A stretch of 64,000 nt of DNA, taken from NCBI RefSeq assembly GCF_009761815.1, contig NZ_RWIN01000051.1, forward strand, positions 62,001-126,000, in the 5' to 3' direction. This document shows, one piece after another, positions 8,959 through 17,068 of the stretch. How positions within the stretch are numbered: the first letter of the stretch is position 1; the number at the start of each line of letters is the position of its first letter. A program made the translations under genes and the position numbers. The DNA is from Pseudomonas sp. PB120 (GTDB taxonomy: Bacteria > Pseudomonadota > Gammaproteobacteria > Pseudomonadales > Pseudomonadaceae). The notes beneath the pieces were generated by a model. That model did not search any database, was not told where the DNA came from, and was given only the letters and a program-made list of their open reading frames with translations.

Positions 8959-10044
8959 ATGCCAGGCCATTTCATCTTCAGTGCGGACTCGCACGTACGT
9001 GAACCGAACGATCTCTTTCGTGATGGTTTGCCAGCATCTCTGCGTCAGCACGCTATTCATGCTGTGCGTGAAGGCGAAACCCTTATCACCCGCACCGATG
9101 AGGAAGTGATCTTCAAGATGCGACTTAACGTAGTGGACCTGGAAGGGGTCAAGCGCGTCGGGTTGCACGATCTCAATGGCCGTATCCTGGATATGGAAAA
9201 AGACGGAATCGACGCTGAAATCTGTTTCCCGAGCCTGGGTTTATGGGCTTATGCCATCAAGAATATTGACGCTGAATATGCGACGGCGCAGGTGTACAAC
9301 GACTGGAACAATGGGTTCTTCGCCGGCCATCTGGATCGTTTCGTACGGTGTGCGATTCTGCCGATTCGTGATCTGCGCCACACCGTTGAAGAGCTCAAGC
9401 GCGTTGCGCGTCTGGGCTTTACCGCCGCCATGCTGCCTTCTGTTACGCCGACGGGCGTTCCTCGCTACAACGACCCGGCATGGGATCCTGTATTCCGTGA
9501 AGCCGGTGCCTTGGGTGTGGTTATTGTGATGCACACGGGGACCGGGCTTGAGACGGTGATCCATGAGCGCGGCCCTGGTGCTGCCGTGGTGAACTACACC
9601 CGACAAATGAACGACGGTATTGATGCCGTGACCTACCTGGTTTCGGGTGGGGTGCTGGATCGCAACCCTCAGTGTCAGGTCGCGATCATCGAGTGCGGTG
9701 CCAGTTGGTTGGGGGCGCTGGCCGAGCGTATGGACGAGGTTTATCACGCACACGCTGCTTTTGTTCAACCGAAGTTGTCGGTCAAGCCGAGCGAAGTCAT
9801 TCGTCGGCAGATCAAGGCTTCCTTCCAGCATGACCGCGCCTGTATCGCCGCGCGTGCCGTCACCGGGCATGAAGCTTTGATGTGGGCCTCGGACTACCCG
9901 CATGCCGAAGGCACTTTCCCGCATTCGCGTGAGATCGTCGCCAGCCTGTTCGACGGGATAGAGATCAGTGAAAAGGAAAAAGCCGATATTCTGGGCGGCA
10001 ACGCAGCCCGACTGTTCCGCTTGCCGCGCCCGGAGTTTCAGTAA
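8959..10044 (+). CDS. Amidohydrolase-2 family metal-dependent hydrolase, paralogue 2
   Basis: 361 residues from the ATG at 8959, with GGAGG at 8946-8950 as ribosome site; an ATG at 8944 would place that site inside the gene. The metal motif is FSADSHVREP, followed by MHTGTG around residue 190 and WASDYPHAEGTFPHSRE near residue 315. Length and layout match the gene at 1386-2522. Two diverged copies in one regulon suggest two substrates of similar shape or a heteromeric enzyme. It is followed by the PaaK-like ligase. The reaction cannot be assigned from sequence. Confidence 0.86.
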   Translation: MPGHFIFSADSHVREPNDLFRDGLPASLRQHAIHAVREGETLITRTDEEVIFKMRLNVVDLEGVKRVGLHDLNGRILDMEKDGIDAEICFPSLGLWAYAIKNIDAEYATAQVYNDWNNGFFAGHLDRFVRCAILPIRDLRHTVEELKRVARLGFTAAMLPSVTPTGVPRYNDPAWDPVFREAGALGVVIVMHTGTGLETVIHERGPGAAVVNYTRQMNDGIDAVTYLVSGGVLDRNPQCQVAIIECGASWLGALAERMDEVYHAHAAFVQPKLSVKPSEVIRRQIKASFQHDRACIAARAVTGHEALMWASDYPHAEGTFPHSREIVASLFDGIEISEKEKADILGGNAARLFRLPRPEFQ

Positions 10045-10092
10045 CGCGTCCGAGCGTTGTTGACAGCAGCACAACAATAATAAGGACTTGCC

Positions 10093-11406
10093 ATGAGCAG
10101 ACTAGATGACGACAGGTTCTTCGACCCGGTGATCGAAACGATGCCGCGCGAAGAAATCGAGCAACTGCAGGAGGCCCGCATTCTGCAATTGTTACCTTAC
10201 GCCTATAGCCAGTCGGCGCTGGTGCGCGAGGTGTGGGATGCGGCCGGCGTCAAGCCCGAAGACATCCGCTCCCTGGCCGATTTTCGAGAGAAAGTGCCCT
10301 TTATCGACAAGGACACCATCCGCAGTTTTCGTGACCGTCACGGCGACCCCTACGGTGGATTGGCCTGTGTAGGTCCACCCCATCTGCGTGGAGTCGGTTT
10401 CACTTCCGGGACAACCGGCGACCCAACGCCATTGCCGCGCTCGGACTACCACGTTGCGCTTGCAGGTCTCAAGCGAGAACTCTGGCACATGGGTGTGCGC
10501 CCTACGGATTATTTCACCTATGCCCTGTTTACTTTCCGCGAAGGCCTGAACACTGATAAGTGGCTGGACTCGGGCATGCGCCCGATTGCAATCCAACACT
10601 TGCCGGATCAGATGCCACATTTGGTTCAGGTTTCCCGGCAGTTCCGGCCCAAGGCACTCTTCATGCTTTCAACGCCCTTGATCATGGCGCTGGAGCAGTA
10701 TCAAAAGAACACCGGCGATGATCTGAGCGAGGCTTTTTCTTCGTACGGTGGTGCCGTGTTCGGCGGTGAACCGATGAGCCCGCATTTCCGTCAGGTTGTC
10801 GAGTCGTGGGGGCTTGAGATCTTCGAACTCAGTTCGCTGGGCGACATCACCACCACCATGGACTGCAAGGCCCATGACGGCATGCATACCTGGGAAGACC
10901 TGGCGATGATCGAGCATCTGGATCCGTCCGGCTCGGCCCCAGTGGCTGACGGCGAACGGGGAGAGTTGGTGGTCACAGCATTGCTGGACGATGTAGCTCC
11001 GCTGATCCGTTATCGCACTGATGACCTGGTGCAGTTCACTCGAAAACCTTGTACCTGCGGACGTACTCACGGACGTTTGAAACCGATTGGACGCAAGGGC
11101 GACGAGATGCTGATCCAGGGGCGCTCGATTCTGCCGATGGATATTTTCCCGTTGATGGAACAGTTTCCAGAAACCTGTACGGGCTTGTTCCAGATGGTGC
11201 GTCCGCAGCGCGAGATGGACGTCCTGACGTTGCGTGTCGGGTATGACGAAAGTGCATTGACCGATGGTGTCGAGGCGTTGGGCGCGAGAATTGCCGACAC
11301 GTTGTCGTCAACCCTGCAGGTGCAGGTCAATGTCGAGCTGGTCAGCAATGATTCGCTGCTGAAAAACGGTCCGCCAAACAAGATCCCTCGGGTGGTGAAA
11401 TCATGA
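10093..11406 (+). CDS. PaaK-like (phenylacetate-CoA ligase family) acyl-CoA ligase
   Basis: 437 residues, normal for PaaK. The ATP-binding loop FTSGTTGDPTPLP is at residues 103-115 (PaaK usually has SSGTTGKPT). FELSSLGDITTTMDCKAHDG, RYRTDDL and the Cys motif CTCGRTHGRLKPIGRKGDEM follow in the expected order. The C-terminus NKIPRVVKS could provide the lid lysine. AAGGA precedes the ATG. It probably activates an aromatic or cyclic carboxylic acid, but PaaK homologues also serve other acids. The stop overlaps the next gene as ATGA, so the two products may be made in equal amounts. Confidence 0.86.
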   Translation: MSRLDDDRFFDPVIETMPREEIEQLQEARILQLLPYAYSQSALVREVWDAAGVKPEDIRSLADFREKVPFIDKDTIRSFRDRHGDPYGGLACVGPPHLRGVGFTSGTTGDPTPLPRSDYHVALAGLKRELWHMGVRPTDYFTYALFTFREGLNTDKWLDSGMRPIAIQHLPDQMPHLVQVSRQFRPKALFMLSTPLIMALEQYQKNTGDDLSEAFSSYGGAVFGGEPMSPHFRQVVESWGLEIFELSSLGDITTTMDCKAHDGMHTWEDLAMIEHLDPSGSAPVADGERGELVVTALLDDVAPLIRYRTDDLVQFTRKPCTCGRTHGRLKPIGRKGDEMLIQGRSILPMDIFPLMEQFPETCTGLFQMVRPQREMDVLTLRVGYDESALTDGVEALGARIADTLSSTLQVQVNVELVSNDSLLKNGPPNKIPRVVKS

Positions 11407-12092
11407 ACAGTGAACAACCGTCGTTTACCGTAGCTCCCATGGCTGTCGGTCGTTACCGGGATGCGGCTGGCGTACGCCAGGCATTGGCTTATTCGGCACT
11501 TGAAACCGAGCGTTCGACTCGCGCCATGAGCAGGATTCTCGGTACGTTCCACTTCCGTACCGGTGAGAATCTGATGGTGACCGCCTTGATTGACGAGTCA
11601 GTTCAGGCGCTCGGCATGGAACGGTCGATCATGCAGTACAACATGGTTGCGGTGTCCGCTGACTCATCGCTCTACGATGCCAAGCGAGTGGAATCGATTA
11701 TCCGTCGTTTCAAACTGGTGGGGGCGTTTGGCATTACTCAGGCAACGCTGACCGGACTGCAAGGACTTGGCCATGACCCGGAACAACTCTTCCAGGGCAT
11801 GGTGATCTGGGCCTGGCCTGGGGCTTATGAAGCCCTGGTTGGCAAGCCGGGCCTTAATGTTTATCGCTGTCTGGAGCTAGGGCCGGCAGTCGCCGTTGAG
11901 TGCAATGCCGGTGCCGGGGCGCATATTGATCGCTTCGAATGGCAAGTCGAGGAGCAGGACGGTGAAGTGACCCTGAGTAGCCGACTGGAGCGCTGTGAGG
12001 TGTTCCATCACTATCGAACGGGCATCAAAGGAAAGGTTGTTCATAGCGTATGCCGTTGTGGGAATCCTGACCCACGTATCGTTCCGGTTTGA
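11403..12092 (+). CDS. Truncated PaaK-like protein lacking ATP loop and lid domain
   Basis: 229 residues, ATGA-coupled to the PaaK-like ligase. It aligns by eye with the middle of PaaK. RRFKLVGAFGITQATLTGLQ matches the region after the ATP loop, ELGPAVAVECNAGAGAH matches SLGDITTTMDCKAHDG, and HYRTGIKG plus the terminal CRCGNPDPRIVPV match RYRTDDL and CTCGRTHGRLKPIG. The SGTTG loop and the C-terminal lid are missing, and the end is an ordinary stop rather than a frameshift. It is therefore a natural short form rather than an obvious pseudogene. A regulatory or scaffolding partner of the ligase is my inference. Confidence 0.72.
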   Translation: MNSEQPSFTVAPMAVGRYRDAAGVRQALAYSALETERSTRAMSRILGTFHFRTGENLMVTALIDESVQALGMERSIMQYNMVAVSADSSLYDAKRVESIIRRFKLVGAFGITQATLTGLQGLGHDPEQLFQGMVIWAWPGAYEALVGKPGLNVYRCLELGPAVAVECNAGAGAHIDRFEWQVEEQDGEVTLSSRLERCEVFHHYRTGIKGKVVHSVCRCGNPDPRIVPV

Positions 12093-12107
12093 AGGAGGGT
12101 CGATTTC

Positions 12108-13664
12108 ATGTCACAGCAGTTAACGTCACTGGCCTCTTTCACGCAGATTCGTCAGCACGGTCTCGCCGATGTACTGAGTGAACATCGCCGCTCTCGGCCA
12201 CTGCTAGACGCCGTGGTGGATGGCGATCTGCGCTTGACCTGGCCGCAACTCGATGCCCGGGTCAATCGCTTGGCCAATGCACTTGAGGCCTCAGGGCTGG
12301 GGCAGGGCAGTCGGGTGCTGTGGCTCGGGCAGAACTCGTTCAGGGTGCTTGAGTGCCTGCTGGCCGCCGCGCGTATCGGGGCTGTTTTTTGTCCGGCCAA
12401 CTGGCGCCAGAGTGAGCATGAGCTGGCGTTTGTGATCGATGATTTCACCCCGGGAGTTGTCTTCTGGCAGGACGCGGAAGTTGGAGAAACGGTGAAGGGT
12501 GCCCGACGACTTTGCCAGCATGATTGTAAGTGGGTGCAATCTGATCTGGGAGGTTTCGACGGTTATGAGGACTGGCTGGCGGGGTTCCCCGAGCACCGTG
12601 AAGCGTCGCGAATTGATGAGCAACTTCCGGTGCTCGCGATTTACACGGCCGCTTTCGCAGGCAATCCAAACGCCGCATTGCTCAGTCACTCCACGATCCT
12701 CTATCAAGGCCTGATGGTGGCTTACGCTGAAAGCGTCAGCGAGTCTTCGGTGTTCCTCAATTCGGGACCACTGTTTCATTTGGGCACACTGGTCACCACG
12801 CTCTCCACCTTTATGTTCGGTGGCAAGAATGTGTTCATTCCCCGGGTCGACGCCGAACAAATGCTGGCATTGATCGAAAACGAAGGGGTCACTCATGCCT
12901 TCGTCGCCCAGCCGACGATTGAACAGATACGCAAGATCAACGCCGAAGGTCAGTACGACACATCCAGTCTGTGGAGCTCGCCATTGGCGCCGGAGTGGAC
13001 CAACCCTCTGGTCATGCCAATGTCGGCCCCCCTCAATCGCAAGCCAGTGCTTTACGGCCAGACCGAGATCATGGGGTTTGCAGTCATGGGCTGGTTAGGC
13101 GGCGAAGGCGCGGGGCGACCATCGCCACTGGTGCAGGTACGCATCGTCGACGACGAGGGTCATGAGGTGCCTGCCGGGGAAGCTGGCGAAATTGAAGTGC
13201 GCGGCTTGCAGGTCATGAACGGGTACTTCAATCGACTTGAGGAGAATGATCAGCGTACTTGGGATGGTTGGTATCGCACCCGCGACTTGGGCAAGCGATT
13301 GCCAGACGGTTCTGTGACGTTCGTCGGCCCGAAAACCACCATGATCAAGTCGGGGGTAGAGAATATCTATCCAGCGGAAATCGAAGGTTGTCTGCGGCTA
13401 TTGCCACAGGTTCAGGAAGCCTGCGTGATTGGTGTCCCGGATCCAACCTGGTCGCAAAACGTGAAGGCGATTGTGGTACTGCGACCTGGACAAACCCTCG
13501 CTGAGGCTGCGTTGGTCGATCACTGTCGGCAACGTCTGGCCTCCTATAAAAAACCTAAGCAGGTGGAGTTTGTTGAGGCCTTGCCCAAAGGTCGAGACGG
13601 GCAGATCGATAGAGGGGCGGTAGATCGCATGTACGGTGGTGGAGGCTATCCGTCCATAGGTTAA
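12108..13664 (+). CDS. AMP-binding family protein with degenerate adenylation motifs
   Basis: 518 residues with the class I adenylate-forming fold: YGQTEIMGFAVMGWLGGEGA (A5 region) and YRTRDLGKRLPDGSVTFVGP (A7/A8). It lacks key residues. The P-loop reads YTAAFAGNPNAALLSH (residues 179-194) instead of TSGTTGxPKG, and the A10 lysine position reads GRDGQIDR, with Gln499 where Lys is expected. A GGAGGG site precedes the ATG at 12108. It is either a ligase subfamily with altered ATP handling, a CoA-thioester-binding protein, or an inactive partner. It ends an apparent operon with the two PaaK-like genes and is followed by a terminator. Confidence 0.83.
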   Translation: MSQQLTSLASFTQIRQHGLADVLSEHRRSRPLLDAVVDGDLRLTWPQLDARVNRLANALEASGLGQGSRVLWLGQNSFRVLECLLAAARIGAVFCPANWRQSEHELAFVIDDFTPGVVFWQDAEVGETVKGARRLCQHDCKWVQSDLGGFDGYEDWLAGFPEHREASRIDEQLPVLAIYTAAFAGNPNAALLSHSTILYQGLMVAYAESVSESSVFLNSGPLFHLGTLVTTLSTFMFGGKNVFIPRVDAEQMLALIENEGVTHAFVAQPTIEQIRKINAEGQYDTSSLWSSPLAPEWTNPLVMPMSAPLNRKPVLYGQTEIMGFAVMGWLGGEGAGRPSPLVQVRIVDDEGHEVPAGEAGEIEVRGLQVMNGYFNRLEENDQRTWDGWYRTRDLGKRLPDGSVTFVGPKTTMIKSGVENIYPAEIEGCLRLLPQVQEACVIGVPDPTWSQNVKAIVVLRPGQTLAEAALVDHCRQRLASYKKPKQVEFVEALPKGRDGQIDRGAVDRMYGGGGYPSIG

Positions 13665-13687
13665 GGTTTTTCACACGCGCATTTTGA

Positions 13688-13734
13688 CGCGCACGCATCG
13701 TTGGTCGCACAACGGTGGGTGCGCGTTTTTTTTT
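13688..13734 (+). terminator. Rho-independent terminator after the ligase operon
   Basis: A 16-base arm (13688-13703), a 6-base loop and a matching arm (13710-13725) with about three mismatched pairs are followed by nine T at 13726-13734. Confidence 0.85.
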
Positions 13735-13844
13735 GCCCTCAACCAGGTAGCGCGTTCCGTCCTGCAGCTGTTTCTAGCTTGAAAAGCGACTGCAAAACCC
13801 TCGCAACTATTCCGGCCCTAAAAAAACCTATCGGTATTTTCAGA

Positions 13845-13879
13845 TTAATCATATTGACGATTAATCACATACAGGATTA
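13845..13879. promoter_or_regulatory. Two tandem candidate island operators before the DUF1302 gene
   Basis: TTAATCATATTGACGATTA (13845-13863) and TTAATCACATACAGGATTA (13861-13879) overlap by three bases. Each matches 14 of 19 positions of the copy at 1322. The rest of the gap 13665-14029 holds a terminator and a leader shared with the YCF48 gene. Confidence 0.5.
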
Positions 13880-14029
13880 GTATGATTGCTATGTTAATTG
13901 AGTGGCGAACTGATACTGAAAATCGTCCCTCAGTGGTGCATGAGGCTGGGGATAGCCTGGAAGATATCGATGCTCGACATGAAGAAAAACACTCCGCATA
14001 ACAAATTCAAAAAAGGTTTGGAGGTTCAA
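13870..14029 (+). repeat. Leader A: promoter/leader block shared with 31379-31491
   Basis: Contains AGGATTAGTATGATT (13872-13886) and, directly before the DUF1302 ATG, ACTCCGCATAACAAATTC followed by an A-rich stretch and TTTGGAGGTTCAAATG. Nearly the same ordered blocks precede the YCF48 gene, though the middles differ. Confidence 0.65.
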
Positions 14030-15676
14030 ATGTTTGAAGGCAGGTTTTTGCGTGGAAGTCGTTGCAGCCGCGTTTCGATGCATGCAATTGGAGTCTGTCT
14101 CGCGGCGGGTGTCGTTCTGCCGGCGGGGGCTATGGAAATCGATACAGGCATCGAAGGTTTTACTGGCCGTTTCGATAACACCCTGCGTTACAACCTTGGA
14201 ACGCGCATCGATGGTCGTGACAGGCGAATTGGTAATAACGCCAACTCGGACGAGGGCGATTACAAGTTCGATAAGGGGGATATAGTCACCAATCGCCTTG
14301 ACCTGCTTTCCGAGTTGGAGCTGGACTGGCAAGAAAAGGTTGGGATGAGGTTGTCTGGTTCGGCGTGGTATGACCAGGCCTATGACGATGACGACGTCAA
14401 GAAAAACCCCGCTATTGCCGGGCCGACCAGTTACGATAACAACAAATACTCCAACTATACAAAACGCTACTACAACGGCCTTTCCGGCGAGATTCTCGAT
14501 GCGTTTGCCTACACGAATTTTACCGTTGCGGAACGTCCGGTAAACGTGAAGGCGGGCCGTCACGTTGTGTACTGGGGTACCTCCATTTTCTCCCAGGCAG
14601 GCATTTCCTATAGCCAGCACCCGATTGACGGTCAGAAGAGTGCGGCTTCACCGGGTATCGAAACCCGCGAAACATTCATGCCGCTCACTCAGATCTCCAT
14701 GCAAAGTCAGGTGACTGATACGCTCTCGCTGGCGGCTCAGTATTACCTTGATTGGGATCATATTCGCGTTCCACAAGGTGGCACCTTCCTCGGTTCCACG
14801 GACTTCCTGATGGAAGGTCCGGATCGCTTTGGCGGGAATACCCCGCTGGCAAATTTCCGTGCTGATGACCCGCTGGGACCCAACCACAAATCGGGTAACT
14901 GGGGGGTGGCGGCGAAACTGACTGTTCCGCAACTCAATGCCACGACCTTCGGTCTCTACTACCGGGAGTTCGATGAGAAAAACGGTTTCTGGGTGTTCCG
15001 CGAGCCGGAAAATCCGACCCAGTTTCGCGCAGTATTCCCTCGTGACACCAAGCTGATTGGTTTGAGTATGGACACTAGCATCGGTCCGTACGCTGTTGGT
15101 GCGGAACTGATGACCCGGCGTAATGCAGGTTTGAGTTCGGTGGGCTTGAGTACCGCCAATGAGGGGGCCCGAGGCAATACCTGGCACGCGCTGGTCAACA
15201 CCATTTTCTCGCTGCCCAACACGCCTCTGTATGACACTGCCACAATGGTCGCGGAAGTGTCGTACGACTACCTTGAAAAAGTCACTGACAACGAAGCGTT
15301 GTTCAATAGCGAAGACAACAGCCGAGTCTGTCCGTTAGGCAAGGATTCAGGCTGTGCGACCCGCGATGCGGTAGGTTTCAATATATCGCTTACGCCGCAG
15401 TACTTGCAGGTATTCCCTGGTGTAGATCTATCGGTGCCAATGACGCTGGGTGGCGGTATCCGTGGTAACACGGCTGACTTTGGCGGTACCAGTGAAGATC
15501 TTTATACCTATTCGGCTGGCTTGCAAGCGGACTTCCGCAAGCAAATGACGGCGTCTTTGATTTTCGCCGATTCCTCTGCCGAAATCCGACGCAACGGGTC
15601 GACCTACTATGGTGCCGGCACATGGCAAACCACTGACCGTGGCCGGGTAACATTGACCCTCAAAACCACGTTCTGA
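14030..15676 (+). CDS. DUF1302 family outer-membrane protein
   Basis: 548 residues from the ATG at 14030 with GGAGG eight to nine bases upstream; the frame is open further upstream but that part is leader. The signal peptide spans about residues 1-34 (ARG-rich start, then AIGVCLAAGVVLPAGA). The mature part starts MEIDTGIEGFTGRFDNTLRY and is rich in alternating strands with aromatic ends, closing with RGRVTLTLKTTF (terminal Phe as in outer-membrane barrels). DUF1302 proteins accompany DUF1329, YCF48 and MMPL genes in hydrophobic-compound catabolic clusters. An envelope role in uptake is likely but unproven. Here it is separated from its partners, which lie at 29852-35190. Confidence 0.85.
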   Translation: MFEGRFLRGSRCSRVSMHAIGVCLAAGVVLPAGAMEIDTGIEGFTGRFDNTLRYNLGTRIDGRDRRIGNNANSDEGDYKFDKGDIVTNRLDLLSELELDWQEKVGMRLSGSAWYDQAYDDDDVKKNPAIAGPTSYDNNKYSNYTKRYYNGLSGEILDAFAYTNFTVAERPVNVKAGRHVVYWGTSIFSQAGISYSQHPIDGQKSAASPGIETRETFMPLTQISMQSQVTDTLSLAAQYYLDWDHIRVPQGGTFLGSTDFLMEGPDRFGGNTPLANFRADDPLGPNHKSGNWGVAAKLTVPQLNATTFGLYYREFDEKNGFWVFREPENPTQFRAVFPRDTKLIGLSMDTSIGPYAVGAELMTRRNAGLSSVGLSTANEGARGNTWHALVNTIFSLPNTPLYDTATMVAEVSYDYLEKVTDNEALFNSEDNSRVCPLGKDSGCATRDAVGFNISLTPQYLQVFPGVDLSVPMTLGGGIRGNTADFGGTSEDLYTYSAGLQADFRKQMTASLIFADSSAEIRRNGSTYYGAGTWQTTDRGRVTLTLKTTF

Positions 15677-15982
15677 CAGTAGTTTCACTCGGCAAAGTGA
15701 TGCCCCGGCGTATCAAGTTCTATTCGATCAACGAAGCCTTTGCCTGGCTTCGTAGTGAACTTGGACGTTGGGGCATTCCCTTGACCAGAAAAGACCTTTT
15801 GCCTGCGTAGTGTTGCCTTTGATGGCGATAACGTCAGTCTCGATTGCATTACATTGCTGACGACCGGATTCCTATACGAAGCATCGGTCTCATTCGTTCG
15901 TGCAATTGCACCACTCACCCCCCCAATTCTCACGCCTACGATTTACCGTTCGCCCGAACGCCCTTTCAGCGAGGAGAGTGAA
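15677..15982. other. Intergenic region with a nested inverted repeat
   Basis: No credible gene. Outer arms 15701-15720 (TGCCCCGGCGTATCAAGTTC) and 15757-15775 pair imperfectly and enclose a perfect 8-bp hairpin ACGAAGCC/GGCTTCGT (15731-15738 with 15746-15753). There is no T-run, so it is not a standard terminator. The rest shows only the ribosome site for the DUF2889 gene. Confidence 0.6.
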
Positions 15983-17005
15983 ATGGTTGAAACCGCCAAG
16001 GCAATATTTCTCGCCCGTACACTTGGTCCGTCCGGCCATGCCCCCTTACGTCGATCGGCCTCTGTCAGGCGCACATCATCTATTGACGTACTCTGGCCAG
16101 GCGGTTACGGAAGCGCCGGGCATTTCTGTGGGATTGCCCGAGACATCTATAGTGACAGGCCAGATAGCGCACCGCGTACCCTGACTTTGCAGCGCTTCGA
16201 GGCAGTGGTGAGTCGGGAGCGCGAGATCACTCGACTGAGCACCGTGCCAGCCCGGCCGGCGAGCGCTTCACTGGTTGGGCTCAATGCCGGCAGCCAATTG
16301 CGTAAAGCCCTCGAAAGTGCACTGGCTGAGGATCTGGCCAACAGTGCCCCTCTATACCTGCTGCTCGACGACTTGGCGGGCGCAAGTCTGGTGGCCAATT
16401 GGGCATGGTCGCGTTGGGAAGATGGCTGGCTGAGCCAATTCATACCGAGTTCCGATGCCTTGGCGCTGGAGCAGCGCCGTAGTCGCATGACCGGTGTTTG
16501 CACTGGTTTTGCCGAGGGCTCCTCGGCCATTTTGGATATTCGCGGTGAGTTGCATGATGCCAGGTCGGTCCCGGCGCTTGTGCACCCGGATGACCCGGCG
16601 GGCTGGCACAAGCTGCCGGCGAGCAACGGCGTGAACATGCGCCGTGCGCGTCGTATCGATGTGTGGCGTGAAGATGACCGTCTACAGATCGAGGCCATGT
16701 TTCAGGACAGTGCCAGTAGCCCCGGCGGTGAGCGTATGGCTGTGCATGAGTATGGCCTGCAAGCCACTGCCGATGCCCACAGCGGAGAGATTCTGAGCCT
16801 GGTGGCGCAGCCAAGAGTCCTGCCATACCAGGAATGCCCAGCGGCGGCTGGCAATGTCGCACGCCTGATCGGCCTGCCGCTGGCCGGGTTGCGCCAACAA
16901 GTGCTGGTGACGCTGCGACGGGAACTGGGGTGTACCCATCTCAATGATGCCTTGCGAGCACTGGCTGAGGTTCCTGCGCTGGCCGCGTACATCGAGTCTC
17001 GATGA
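15983..17005 (+). CDS. DUF2889 domain protein (long form)
   Basis: 340 residues from the ATG at 15983 with GAGGAG at 15971-15976; upstream in-frame sequence lacks coding character. LRRSASVRRTSSIDVLWPGG near residue 25 and the C-terminal GCTHLNDALRALAEVPALAA are the conserved ends of DUF2889. Function unknown. A shorter second DUF2889 gene is at 54743-55522, ending in QCTHVHDLTGLTLAHI and a further domain. The family recurs beside acyl-CoA catabolic genes. It follows DUF1302 after a 306-bp gap. Confidence 0.75.
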   Translation: MVETAKAIFLARTLGPSGHAPLRRSASVRRTSSIDVLWPGGYGSAGHFCGIARDIYSDRPDSAPRTLTLQRFEAVVSREREITRLSTVPARPASASLVGLNAGSQLRKALESALAEDLANSAPLYLLLDDLAGASLVANWAWSRWEDGWLSQFIPSSDALALEQRRSRMTGVCTGFAEGSSAILDIRGELHDARSVPALVHPDDPAGWHKLPASNGVNMRRARRIDVWREDDRLQIEAMFQDSASSPGGERMAVHEYGLQATADAHSGEILSLVAQPRVLPYQECPAAAGNVARLIGLPLAGLRQQVLVTLRRELGCTHLNDALRALAEVPALAAYIESR

Positions 17006-17068
17006 CGGGTAGCCGGTAGAGTTAGTTATTCTTCAGCGCTAGCTTGACTACGCTCGTCACCCACTCAA

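Noticed and set aside
10056..10076. TTGTTG/CAACAA hairpin as a terminator
   Set aside because: The stem is short and AT-rich, there is no T-run, and it lies between co-oriented genes 49 bp apart.
9241..10077. 278-codon open frame on the minus strand
   Set aside because: Antisense to the second amidohydrolase, a by-product of GC-rich codon use.
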